Assembly: GCA_002429385.1 (NCBI GenBank) | Contig: DIZL01000031.1 | Location: forward strand, 8,818 to 72,817 | Length of the DNA stretch: 64,000 nt | Direction of reading: 5' to 3' | Source of the DNA: Prolixibacteraceae bacterium UBA6029 | GTDB taxonomy: Bacteria; Bacteroidota; Bacteroidia; Bacteroidales; Prolixibacteraceae | Part shown: one piece after another, positions 44,546 to 52,509 of the stretch | Position numbering within the stretch: the first letter of the stretch is position 1 | Layout: each line of letters begins with the position of its first letter | Notes under the pieces: model-generated | What the model saw: only the letters and a program-made list of their open reading frames with translations | Databases searched by the model: none | Told to the model about the DNA's origin: nothing | Position numbers and translations under genes: made by a program

Positions 44546-44813
44546 AACATTACCCGAATTTAAGAGTGAACTTGAAGAATTTGAATTTTGGTGTAAAGAA
44601 GATTCTATGGAATATATTAATTGGGATCAATCAAAAAGAGTAAGTTTTTCTAATTTAAAAAAAACGTCACAAGAGATCACATTGAATCTACCACTGGATT
44701 TGCTTGAGAAAATAAAGGTGAGAGCCAATAAAATAGACGTGCCGTTTGAATCATTGGTTAAAATGTACATTCTCAAAGCTTATAATGACAATACTCAAAA
44801 TTACCTTCCTTAG
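44532..44813 (+). CDS. BrnA/CopG-family antitoxin
   Basis: A 93-residue protein. The N-terminal half (LPEFKSELEEFEFWCKEDSMEYINW) is a CopG-antitoxin-type extension that would wrap the toxin. The C-terminal part is a ribbon-helix-helix DNA-binding fold: strand EITLNLPLDLLEKI then helices KVRANKIDVPFESLVKMYI. It should neutralise the upstream BrnT and repress their common promoter as a complex. The 14-base overlap with the toxin gene implies coupled translation. Named by family because BrnA and generic CopG antitoxins are hard to tell apart by eye. Confidence 0.8.
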   Translation: MKTYKTLPEFKSELEEFEFWCKEDSMEYINWDQSKRVSFSNLKKTSQEITLNLPLDLLEKIKVRANKIDVPFESLVKMYILKAYNDNTQNYLP

Positions 44814-44911
44814 GGAAACCTTTTTTTAACCGTAATTCCCTTTTCATCTTGAGATTGAGAATAGAATATGATTTCCATTAATGAGTCTTTACTTTTGAAT
44901 TGCCTGATATT

Positions 44912-46054
44912 ATGCGCAGCAACACCTTTTTGATTTTCTTCAGCATTGTACTATTGATCTATTTCTCGGTCAACTATTACATTTTCGTTCGCGGACTTCA
45001 GGTCTTTTCACTGAGTCAGCCGATGCGGAAATGGTATATCATTAGTTTTTGGACAATTGTATCAATGTTCATTGCCGGTTCGGTTCTTGAACGGACTGCC
45101 ACATCGGCCTTTAGCGAATGGATATATCGGATTGGTGCATTCTGGCTGGCATTCATGCTCTATCTGACAATTGCAATTGTCCTGATTGATCTTATTCGCG
45201 TGGTCAATTACTTTTTCCACATCTTACCTCCATTTACGCAAATATTGAGATTCCGATTGGGCCTGCTGGTCTTTTCGATGGTTTCTATCACAGTGATTTT
45301 AGGTCATATCAATGCCTTAACCATCAATGTGAAGGAAATCCCATTGACCATTCACAAAAAGGTTACAGGTTCTTCTGAAGTAAAAATACTCATGGCTTCG
45401 GATATCCATCTGGGCGCTTTAGTCGGAGAAAGGCGTGAAAAACATTTGCTCGATATTATTCATGAACAAAAGCCTGACCTTGTTTTGCTTTGCGGTGACC
45501 TGGTCGATGGTGAGATTGCTCCTGTGCTCAGAAAGAACCTAGGTCGTCACATCCAGGAAATCAAAACTCCCCTTGGCGTTTATGCCATCACAGGGAACCA
45601 TGAATACATTGGCGGAATCGAAAAAACCTTACCTTACCTGAGAGGTATAAATATCAAGGTGTTAGTTGATGATACGGTAACCCTGGCAAACGGAATTCAG
45701 CTGGTGGGACGGAACGACCATTCATCAGGAAGAGGGCAACAGGCACGAAAATCATTAGCAGAACTGCTTAAAGGACTCGATCAGTCCAAACCTGTTATCG
45801 TAATGAATCATCAGCCTTTCAATCTCAGTGAAGCTTCAGATGCCAATGTTGATCTTCATCTTTCAGGTCATACCCATAACGGGCAACTTTGGCCGTTTAA
45901 TTATATGACAGAAGCTATATTTGAATTAAGCTGGGGATTGCTGAAAAAGGGAAATACTACATTTTATGTCTCTTCTGGTTACGGAACATGGGGTCCACCC
46001 ATAAGGATCGGAAACAGGCCTGAAGTAGTGGTCTTTAATCTGAAGTTTGAATAG
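44912..46054 (+). CDS. Membrane-anchored metallophosphoesterase (YkuE-like)
   Basis: About 380 residues. Four hydrophobic helices in the first ~140 residues anchor the protein; the calcineurin-like phosphoesterase domain follows, with all metal motifs: MASDIHLGALV, LLCGDLVDGE, ITGNHEY, MNHQP and LHLSGHTHNGQ. The frame can start at TTG 44900, but ATG 44912 is preferred. YkuE-type enzymes act on UDP-sugar-lipid or similar phosphoesters; the substrate here is unknown. It stands apart from the toxin-antitoxin pair by about 100 bases. Confidence 0.9.
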   Translation: MRSNTFLIFFSIVLLIYFSVNYYIFVRGLQVFSLSQPMRKWYIISFWTIVSMFIAGSVLERTATSAFSEWIYRIGAFWLAFMLYLTIAIVLIDLIRVVNYFFHILPPFTQILRFRLGLLVFSMVSITVILGHINALTINVKEIPLTIHKKVTGSSEVKILMASDIHLGALVGERREKHLLDIIHEQKPDLVLLCGDLVDGEIAPVLRKNLGRHIQEIKTPLGVYAITGNHEYIGGIEKTLPYLRGINIKVLVDDTVTLANGIQLVGRNDHSSGRGQQARKSLAELLKGLDQSKPVIVMNHQPFNLSEASDANVDLHLSGHTHNGQLWPFNYMTEAIFELSWGLLKKGNTTFYVSSGYGTWGPPIRIGNRPEVVVFNLKFE

Positions 46055-46076
46055 TAGTAGATACAAACCCCATATA

Positions 46077-46149
46077 ATAAAGAGAAATAAGGAATGAGGA
46101 ATGAGGAAATACACTTTGCCCTCTTTCCCCTTTTCCTCTTTTCTCATTC
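46077..46149. repeat. Purine/pyrimidine word-repeat hairpin
   Basis: GAGGAATGAGGAAA-type words on the left are complementary to CCTCTTTCCCC/TTTTCCTC words on the right, in the gap between convergent genes. It has the same design as the other word-repeat hairpins but with its own words. Confidence 0.45.
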
Positions 46150-47265
46150 TTAAATTCTCCCATCCATATCCCCTTTTCCATATTCTGGTTGAAGTGGAAA
46201 CTTTACAGGCCTTCCATCCCTTTGTGAGCGATAAATGGCAGTAAACAATTCTACGGTCTTGCGGCCATCCTCAAAGGATACAAGGGGTGGATGATCTTTC
46301 AGGATTGCATCTGCAAAATCTACAAGTTGCTGTTTGAAATAGTAGATCATCGAATCTATGGAATGAAATTCACGGCTGTCAGCCTCATTCCATTCTTCCA
46401 TCAGGTGTTCTTCGCCCGGAACAGTCCAGATGTCTAGTTTGGGTGCCTCCTGTATACTTGTTTTACCGGGGAGAAACATGGCGCCACCTTCAAGTTGCGC
46501 ACCTATTGAAGACCCATTCCTGCCATGAATGTGAATCTTCCCATAGATGCCAGGCTTTTGTGAATTGCTTACCAGGATGTTTCCCAAACCGCCATTCCTG
46601 AATCGGATGATTGCAACCGCTGTATCTTCAACTTCGATGTACGGGTGATTGATGTTGCTCCAATAACCGAAAACTTCATCGATATCTCCCATTAGCCACA
46701 ATAGAAGGTCAAGCTGGTGGGGTGACTGATTGACCAGTACTCCTCCGCCTTCAAGTTTCCATGATCCGCGCCAGGCATCACCCTCGAAATAAGCCCGATT
46801 GCGCCATCCAAGCATCTGAATTGTGCCAAGCATAGGAGAGCCGATTTTACCTTCATCAATGGCCTCTTTCATGCGCTGTATAGGTAAATACCAACGCCTC
46901 TGACTGATTACCCCGGCTTTCCGATTCATGCGTTGGGCCGCCTCAATAATCAAATCACAATCCTGTAAAGTCGATGCAAGTGGCTTTTCGATCATGACAT
47001 GTGCACCGGCTTCCATGGCCTCGATGGCTACCGCAGCATGATATGGATGTGCATTACAGATTATTGCCAGCTGAATATTTTCTGCTTTAATCATCTCTCG
47101 TATCGACGAATAAGCTTTTACCGAAAACACTTCTGCAAATTTTAGAGCTGAATCAGGAGTTCTGCTCCAGACTGCCTTAAAGCTCAGTTCAGGTATTTGC
47201 AGAATAGCCTTAGCATGTATATGCGCAATCTTTGAACAGCCCAGGATAGCAATGTTGATGGTCAT
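46150..47265 (-). CDS. Gfo/Idh/MocA-family oxidoreductase (cytoplasmic)
   Basis: A 371-residue NAD(P)-dependent sugar dehydrogenase-like protein. The N-terminal Rossmann loop is AILGCSKIAHIHAKAI; the conserved MIEKPLASTLQDCD carries the catalytic Lys of the EKP motif. The C-terminal alpha/beta domain includes GGGVLVNQSPHQLDLLLWLMGD with the catalytic His. No signal peptide is present, unlike the Tat-type homologue at 50672. It is adjacent to the SSS transporter in the same direction, separated by a repeat-rich 166-bp gap, and probably completes the intracellular steps of the sugar pathway inferred for this region. Confidence 0.9.
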   Translation of the reverse strand: MTINIAILGCSKIAHIHAKAILQIPELSFKAVWSRTPDSALKFAEVFSVKAYSSIREMIKAENIQLAIICNAHPYHAAVAIEAMEAGAHVMIEKPLASTLQDCDLIIEAAQRMNRKAGVISQRRWYLPIQRMKEAIDEGKIGSPMLGTIQMLGWRNRAYFEGDAWRGSWKLEGGGVLVNQSPHQLDLLLWLMGDIDEVFGYWSNINHPYIEVEDTAVAIIRFRNGGLGNILVSNSQKPGIYGKIHIHGRNGSSIGAQLEGGAMFLPGKTSIQEAPKLDIWTVPGEEHLMEEWNEADSREFHSIDSMIYYFKQQLVDFADAILKDHPPLVSFEDGRKTVELFTAIYRSQRDGRPVKFPLQPEYGKGDMDGRI

Positions 47266-47301
47266 AGCCTGATTTTAAAGTATTACAGATTCTTATATAA
47301 T

Positions 47302-47403
47302 GGTCATTGATAGTCACTTGTTGTCATTGATAGTTATTCATTGTCATTCATTGTTATTTGTTTTACGTCATTAACAGGAAAGCAAAAATGACTATCAATG
47401 ACC
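47302..47403. repeat. Word-repeat hairpin between transporter and oxidoreductase
   Basis: GGTCATTGATAGTCA (47302-47316) and TGACTATCAATGACC (47389-47403) are perfect 15-bp inverted repeats. Variations of the word GTCATTGATAGTTA fill the left side, and CATCAATGACAACTAATGACAA continues on the right beyond 47403, so the arms continue to match in part. Confidence 0.65.
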
Positions 47404-47431
47404 ATCAATGACAACTAATGACAACGAACGA

Positions 47432-48790
47432 TTATTTGATTCTATTCATAGCCTGATCTTTTATCTTCCCTAAAGATATAAAAATCAACAATGCATTTAC
47501 CACAAATCCTGAAATCAATACGATCTGACCTGTTTCTATAGAACCAAATGTCATCATTAGTTTCCCGGTCAGCGCCAGAATGCCACCCGATAGCATTGCC
47601 GCAATACCGAACCGTCTATTGTATGGCAGGTTGAAAAGAGCTGCAACCATTGGTATAATAAATGCCCCGGAATAAAACGACAAGGCCATAAGTAAGGATG
47701 ACACAATGGAAGTTACTTTTAAAGAGATGATCATGCTTAACAGGCCTACACCAATGATGAAATATTTGGTCTGCCGGAATGACCTTTGAGTATTGATGTC
47801 TTTATGAAAAAGTTCGCTTAAAATCATGGATGCAGTAAGCAGGGTAGTGGCAGCCGTTGAAAGTACAGCCGAAATCAGGGCAGCAACAAGTATGCCTGTA
47901 GCCCATTCAGGCAAATACATATTGGCCAGGTTGACCAAAGCCGAACTGTTTTGTGCGCCCGGATGCAATGCCGCTGCATAGATTCCAACATACGAGAGAA
48001 CAAATCCAAACGGAATCAGGATCAGGGCAACGATTAATACACTTCGAAATGCCGTTTTTGAATCTTTTGCACAAAAGACCCGTGAATAGATATCCGGCCC
48101 AACCACAAATGTGCTTGAAAAAGTAAGAATCAATATGAATAAATCTATCGGCAGGAAATGGCCGTTAAAAGGAAACACACTTCCGAAGTCGGGTAGTGCA
48201 GGTAACTTGGCTGATGGTATCATAAATGCAGTAAGTACTACACCCCCGATGATGAAAAATGCCTGAAACAGGTCTGTTTTCATAATGGAGACCTGTCCGC
48301 CAATGTACGTATAGATGATAAAAATGATGCCGGTTAAAAATACCCCCGAGGAATACGACAGGCTGAAAAAACTAACCAGTATCTGCGCTCCCGCGATAAT
48401 TTGAGCTGCCACTATTCCCAGCCAGGCAATCGGTATGATGACTGAAGTGACTTTCCGCGCCGATTCGCCGTAATACTGTCCAATTAGCTCGGGCAAGGTG
48501 AATTTCCCCTTCGAGTAAACCTTTTTAACAACGGGAAGTAAACCCAATAAGCCCAGGCTAGCTGCCAGGATGTACCATGCAGAAGCCCAGGACTGACTTT
48601 CGCTCAGGCCGATGGTCCCCAGGATGGCTGATCCTCCCAGGATGGTGGCCAGCAGACTGCCTGAGATCTGCCAGACGCCTGTCTTTTTTCCCGCAAGAAA
48701 ATAGTCGAAAGGGGTCTTGATCTTCAGGGCAGAATAAATTCCAAGAAGGAATAATATGAGGGCATAGATGATCAGTATTGTCGTCTTCAT
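47432..48790 (-). CDS. Sodium:solute symporter (SSS family)
   Basis: About 450 residues with thirteen hydrophobic helices. The N-terminal region FDYFLAGKKTGVWQISGSLLATILGGSAILGTIG is typical of SSS transporters (landmarks DYFLAGK and GGSAILGT), and helices around ALISAVLSTAATTLLTASMILSE hold the Na2-site Ser/Thr pattern. The frame can start at 48802 (MFIRM) or 48790; the second gives a normal N-terminus. It likely imports a monosaccharide or derivative with Na+. It is divergent from the DUF1080 operon across 250 bp, so both may be controlled together. Confidence 0.88.
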   Translation of the reverse strand: MKTTILIIYALILFLLGIYSALKIKTPFDYFLAGKKTGVWQISGSLLATILGGSAILGTIGLSESQSWASAWYILAASLGLLGLLPVVKKVYSKGKFTLPELIGQYYGESARKVTSVIIPIAWLGIVAAQIIAGAQILVSFFSLSYSSGVFLTGIIFIIYTYIGGQVSIMKTDLFQAFFIIGGVVLTAFMIPSAKLPALPDFGSVFPFNGHFLPIDLFILILTFSSTFVVGPDIYSRVFCAKDSKTAFRSVLIVALILIPFGFVLSYVGIYAAALHPGAQNSSALVNLANMYLPEWATGILVAALISAVLSTAATTLLTASMILSELFHKDINTQRSFRQTKYFIIGVGLLSMIISLKVTSIVSSLLMALSFYSGAFIIPMVAALFNLPYNRRFGIAAMLSGGILALTGKLMMTFGSIETGQIVLISGFVVNALLIFISLGKIKDQAMNRIK

Positions 48791-48996
48791 TCGAATAAAC
48801 ACATTAGGACTGAACTTAGAATTAGTTCGGTAAAGGTGATGATTTTTTGGCGAATATAATCCTGTTCATTCCCGGGAGTAACCATCCGCTTTGTTTTTAA
48901 TAATCCGAAGCACTAAGTGTTGAAAAATCGTATATTTAACCATAGGCAACCATATATTGTGTTTTAGAACATTGCTTCAACAATCATTTTAATTTT

Positions 48997-49004
48997 TAAT
49001 TTTG
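48997..49004 (+). promoter_or_regulatory. -7 box (TAATTTTG) for the DUF1080 operon
   Basis: TAATTTTG matches TAnnTTTG, 50 bases before the start codon. ATTG 22 bp upstream is a weak -33 candidate. It lies in the shared region with the divergent transporter gene. Confidence 0.45.
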
Positions 49005-49054
49005 AACCGTTACCGTACACGGAGAATAGTTCATCCTTATAAAAGCAATTCCAT

Positions 49055-49795
49055 ATGAGAAATATTAATCTGGTTATTGTGCTTCTGTTGGTCGTTTTAT
49101 TTGGTTCAGCGAAGAATAAGGAAGATAATCAATCAGAACAAAATACATTAAGTGCAAAAGAAAAACAACAAGGCTGGCAATTGCTTTTTGATGGTAAAAC
49201 AACCCAAGGCTGGAAGAGTGTTGACAGCAATGAGTTTCCCGCTGAAGGCTGGAAAGTGGTGGATGGAACCCTCACCTCGATTGCTAGTAGTCCCGATGCC
49301 CCGATAAAAGGCGTTGACATTATTACTACAAATAAATATTCAGCCTTCGATTTTCAGTTCGAATTCAACTTTGCTGAAGGCGCAAACAGCGGTATTAAAT
49401 ATTTTATCGGGAATGGTGGTCCTTCGATAGGGTTGGAATATCAGATTCTCGATGACCAACGAAATCCCGATGCTAAATTAGGTGTCGTGGGTAACCGATG
49501 CCTGGCTGCCCTTTACGATCTTATTCCTATTGACAATCAGGGCGTGATTGTCAAACCTGTCGGAGAATGGAACTCCGGTCGCATTGTTGTTTATCCCGAT
49601 AACAGGGTCGAACACTGGCTCAATGGAAAGAAAGTACTCGAATATGTACGCGGCTCAGGTATTTACAAAGCGCTTGTGGCCCGGAGCAAATATGCCGGAT
49701 ATGTAGGCTTTGGAATGGTAAAGGAAACACCAATCCTTTTGCAATATCACGGTGATCAGGTCAGATTCAGAAGCTTAAAAATCAAAAAACTATAA
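49055..49795 (+). CDS. DUF1080 (3-keto-disaccharide hydrolase-like) secreted protein
   Basis: A 246-residue exported protein. A signal sequence covers residues 1-20. The rest is the concanavalin-like jelly-roll domain of the DUF1080/3-keto-disaccharide hydrolase family: WQLLFDGKTTQGWKS, GWKVVDGTL, FDFQFEFNFAEGANSGIKYFI, GLEYQILDD and the last strands VGFGMVKETPILLQYHG...VRFRSLKIKKL. Members cleave glycosides after oxidation at C3 of the sugar. The gene starts a three-gene operon with two Tat-type enzymes, four bases before the next start codon, which strongly links it to 3-keto-glycoside chemistry. Confidence 0.88.
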   Translation: MRNINLVIVLLLVVLFGSAKNKEDNQSEQNTLSAKEKQQGWQLLFDGKTTQGWKSVDSNEFPAEGWKVVDGTLTSIASSPDAPIKGVDIITTNKYSAFDFQFEFNFAEGANSGIKYFIGNGGPSIGLEYQILDDQRNPDAKLGVVGNRCLAALYDLIPIDNQGVIVKPVGEWNSGRIVVYPDNRVEHWLNGKKVLEYVRGSGIYKALVARSKYAGYVGFGMVKETPILLQYHGDQVRFRSLKIKKL

Positions 49796-49799
49796 CAGG

Positions 49800-50642
49800 A
49801 TGAACTCAAACCGACGCAATTTTTTAAAACTATCAGGACTTAGTATGGCAGCAGTTGCCCTGCCAGGTATAGTCCAATCCAATCCGGCTCCGGCCAAAAA
49901 ATCAAAATCTTTACCCATTCGTCTGGGCCTTGCTTCATATACTCTTCGGAAAATGAATCTGGACGACACACTGGCAGTTTGCCAGAAGTTGGATCTCAGA
50001 CATATTTCCCTGAAAGATTTTCATCTCAAATTAGACTCAACGGATGCACAAATTGCAGAAGCAGTAAAGAAATGTAAGGATGCCGGTGTCGAAGTGGGTT
50101 CAGGTGGAGTAATCTATATGAAGTCCGAAGCCGAGGTAGATGCTGCCTTTGTATACGCACGCAAAGCGGGCATGAACATGATCATTGGAGTCCCTCAGCA
50201 CGAAATGCTCCCTTACGCCGAGAAAAAGGTAAAGGAAACCAACATCCGCCTAGCCATTCATAATCACGGTCCAGGCGATCTGGTCTACCCCAGTTGCGAA
50301 AGCGCCTATGTGCTGATTAAAAACATGGATCCGAGAATGGGACTATGCCTCGATATTGGCCACACACAGCGCATACAGCGTGACCCGTCCGCTGATTTGA
50401 AAGACTATTTTCCACGTATCTTTGAAGTCCACATGAAAGACGTGACCAGTTCGGATAAGGATGGCAAGCCCATTGAAATTGGCCGCGGCGTCATTGATAT
50501 CCCTGGATTCCTCAGGACTGTCGTTAAACTGAAGTTTTCAGGAATTATATCCTTTGAATACGAAAAGGAAGAAAAAGACCCTGTTCCCGGCCTGGCCGAA
50601 TCAATGGGCTATGTGAAAGGCGTTTTGGCAGTAATTAACTAA
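49800..50642 (+). CDS. Tat-exported sugar phosphate isomerase/epimerase-like TIM barrel
   Basis: A 280-residue protein with a Tat signal: RRNFLKLSG at residues 5-13 followed by a hydrophobic stretch and an Ala/Pro region. The body is an AP-endonuclease-2-type TIM barrel with metal-binding residues in RLAIHNHGPGDL, MGLCLDIGHTQR, FEVHMKDVT and ISFEYEKEE. Homologues act as epimerases, isomerases or lyases on keto-sugars. Location in the periplasm, four bases downstream of DUF1080 and 29 before the Gfo/Idh gene, suggests it processes the 3-keto intermediate. Confidence 0.87.
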   Translation: MNSNRRNFLKLSGLSMAAVALPGIVQSNPAPAKKSKSLPIRLGLASYTLRKMNLDDTLAVCQKLDLRHISLKDFHLKLDSTDAQIAEAVKKCKDAGVEVGSGGVIYMKSEAEVDAAFVYARKAGMNMIIGVPQHEMLPYAEKKVKETNIRLAIHNHGPGDLVYPSCESAYVLIKNMDPRMGLCLDIGHTQRIQRDPSADLKDYFPRIFEVHMKDVTSSDKDGKPIEIGRGVIDIPGFLRTVVKLKFSGIISFEYEKEEKDPVPGLAESMGYVKGVLAVIN

Positions 50643-50671
50643 GAAACTAAACTAAACCAAATAAGAATATC

Positions 50672-52018
50672 ATGAGTACAAATCGAAGAGAATTTATTCG
50701 CAATGTAGCTGTCGGAAGTGCCGGAGTGGCTATCGGTGGAATGGCCTCAGGCTTCAGCGCCAAAAGCTATTCAAGGATTATCGGCGCCAACGACCGGCTC
50801 AATGTAGCTCTCATGGGTTGCGGTCGTAGGGTTAGTGCCTATTACAATGCACTTAAGAATAAAGATAATAATATTGACGTCGCCTATATCTGCGATGTAA
50901 TGCTGAAACAGCGAGAAAAGGTAGCTGCTGATCTGAATGGTAAGGTTTCAGGAAAAGCTATACTGGTCAATGATATTCATGAGGTATGGAATGATCAGCA
51001 TGTCGATGCTATCTTTGTGGCTGCTCCTGACCACTGGCATGCTCCCGCAACCTGGATGGCCATGAATGCAGGCAAACATGTGTACATCGAAAAGCCATGC
51101 AGTCACAATCCCCGCGAAGGTGAATTGCTGGTTGCATTCCAGAAAAAATACGGTAAAGTGGTGCAGATGGGAAACCAGCAGCGTTCAGCCAAAGAATCAC
51201 AGGACATCATCTCCGAAATTCATAAGGGTGCAATCGGTGATGTTTACAAAGCTCTTGCATTTTATACCAATAATCGCCCTGTAGTGCCGGTAGCCAAAAC
51301 GGCTCCTGTTCCTGAAGGTCTGGATTGGGAACTCTGGCAGGGACCTGCCCCACATGAGGAATACAAGGACAATACCTGGGATTACAACTGGCATTGGTAT
51401 GGCTGGACCTGGGGAACCGCTGAAACCGGAAATAATGCTACCCATGAGCTGGATGTGGCCCGCTGGGCGCTCCAGGTAAAATACCCCGAACAGGTTGATG
51501 TAGAAGCCGCCAAACGTTATTTTAAGAACGATGGCTGGGTCATGTACGATACCATGGATGCACGTTTCCGCTTCCCCGGGAACAAAATCATTCAATGGGA
51601 AGGCAATAGCCGCACGGGATACAATACCTTCGGATCAGATCGCGGAACCATTATTTATGGCAGCGAAGGAACCGTATTCCTGAACCGTGATGGCTATAAA
51701 CTCTATGACAGGGCAGGCAAGATGATCAAAGACAGCAAATCTGCAGGAAAAGAAGCAGGCAATACGCTTGGCGGTGGTGGTGATATGACTGACGGTCATA
51801 TCGCAAACTTCTTCAATGTCATCCGTGGCAAAGAATCTAAACTGAATTCTCCCATCGAAGAGGGTGCAATCAGCCAGATGCTGGTTCACTATTCCAATAT
51901 CGCATACCGCATCAATAAACCGTTTAAGGTGAATACCGAAAACGGACATATTCTTGACGATGAGGCCATGAAGCTTTGGGATCGCGAATACCAGAAAGGG
52001 TGGGAACCTAAACTATAG
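50672..52018 (+). CDS. Tat-exported Gfo/Idh/MocA-family oxidoreductase
   Basis: A 448-residue protein with a Tat signal (NRREFIRNVAVGSAGVAIGG, residues 4-23). The Rossmann loop is ALMGCGRRVSAYY, the EKP motif is YIEKPCSHNPREG, and a typical C-terminal block is WNWHWYGWTWGTAET-like (DYNWHWYGWTWGTAE) with GNNATHELDVARWAL holding the catalytic His. Tat export lets the enzyme leave the cytoplasm folded with its nucleotide. It probably oxidises C3 of a glycoside to start the pathway. A strong terminator lies 30 bases after its stop codon. Confidence 0.9.
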   Translation: MSTNRREFIRNVAVGSAGVAIGGMASGFSAKSYSRIIGANDRLNVALMGCGRRVSAYYNALKNKDNNIDVAYICDVMLKQREKVAADLNGKVSGKAILVNDIHEVWNDQHVDAIFVAAPDHWHAPATWMAMNAGKHVYIEKPCSHNPREGELLVAFQKKYGKVVQMGNQQRSAKESQDIISEIHKGAIGDVYKALAFYTNNRPVVPVAKTAPVPEGLDWELWQGPAPHEEYKDNTWDYNWHWYGWTWGTAETGNNATHELDVARWALQVKYPEQVDVEAAKRYFKNDGWVMYDTMDARFRFPGNKIIQWEGNSRTGYNTFGSDRGTIIYGSEGTVFLNRDGYKLYDRAGKMIKDSKSAGKEAGNTLGGGGDMTDGHIANFFNVIRGKESKLNSPIEEGAISQMLVHYSNIAYRINKPFKVNTENGHILDDEAMKLWDREYQKGWEPKL

Positions 52019-52048
52019 GAATAAGGAAAAAAGGAAAAAGGAAAATAG

Positions 52049-52080
52049 AAAAACTCTCTGGATTGCTTCAGAGAGTTTTT
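52049..52080 (+). terminator. Terminator of the DUF1080 operon
   Basis: AAAAACTCTCTG (52049-52060) pairs perfectly with CAGAGAGTTTTT (52069-52080) around an 8-nt loop, ending in a T run. Confidence 0.82.
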
Positions 52081-52090
52081 CCGTTTAATA

Positions 52091-52131
52091 GAAGATACAT
52101 GATCATCGCTATGCGGTGATCATGTATCTTC
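52091..52131. repeat. Hairpin with GCTATGCGG loop
   Basis: GAAGATACATGATCA (52091-52105) and TGATCATGTATCTTC (52117-52131) are perfect 15-bp arms; the loop TCGCTATGCGG resembles the CCGCGTAGCGG core of the neighbouring repeats. Confidence 0.65.
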
Positions 52132-52223
52132 TAATTTAATTTTTACCATGCGATCAGCTTTATATAGCTTTTTAGGTGCGTAGCACTGTCAGTATGGTAG
52201 TATGGTATTGATAGCCAGATTGT

Positions 52224-52347
52224 AGCCGCGTAGCGGTGACACAATCAATGCAATTAATCAAAGACCCATTTACTGTGTCACCGCTACGCGGCTCTGAATT
52301 TCATCATGCTGTTCTTTTCTGCCATACTATCACCGCTACGCGGCTAT
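52224..52347. repeat. Three copies of a CCGCGTAGCGGTGA repeat, two inverted
   Basis: AGCCGCGTAGCGGTGACACA (52224-52243) and its exact reverse complement (52274-52293) form a 20-bp inverted repeat. A third shorter copy, TCACCGCTACGCGGCT, follows at about 52330-52345. The unit itself contains the palindrome CCGCGTAGCGG. The 52019-52509 gap otherwise has no gene; the open frame extending upstream of 52510 runs through these repeats. Confidence 0.65.
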
Positions 52348-52509
52348 GAAGCTTCAAATAAGCAGATAACGGTTCTTTGGGACTTATTTTTGACCTGTTT
52401 ACTCTGCTACTCCAAAATACTATCTTCTTATCAAGTTTTTCCTTATTTTATCAGAATCTCAATTCTTCTGGCTATTTTCGTGTTTCCATACACTACTGAA
52501 ACTTCTAAA

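Noticed and set aside
52306..52509. N-terminal extension of the DUF6807 gene
   Set aside because: It translates the CCGCGTAGCGGTGA repeats; the ATG at 52510 gives a proper signal peptide.
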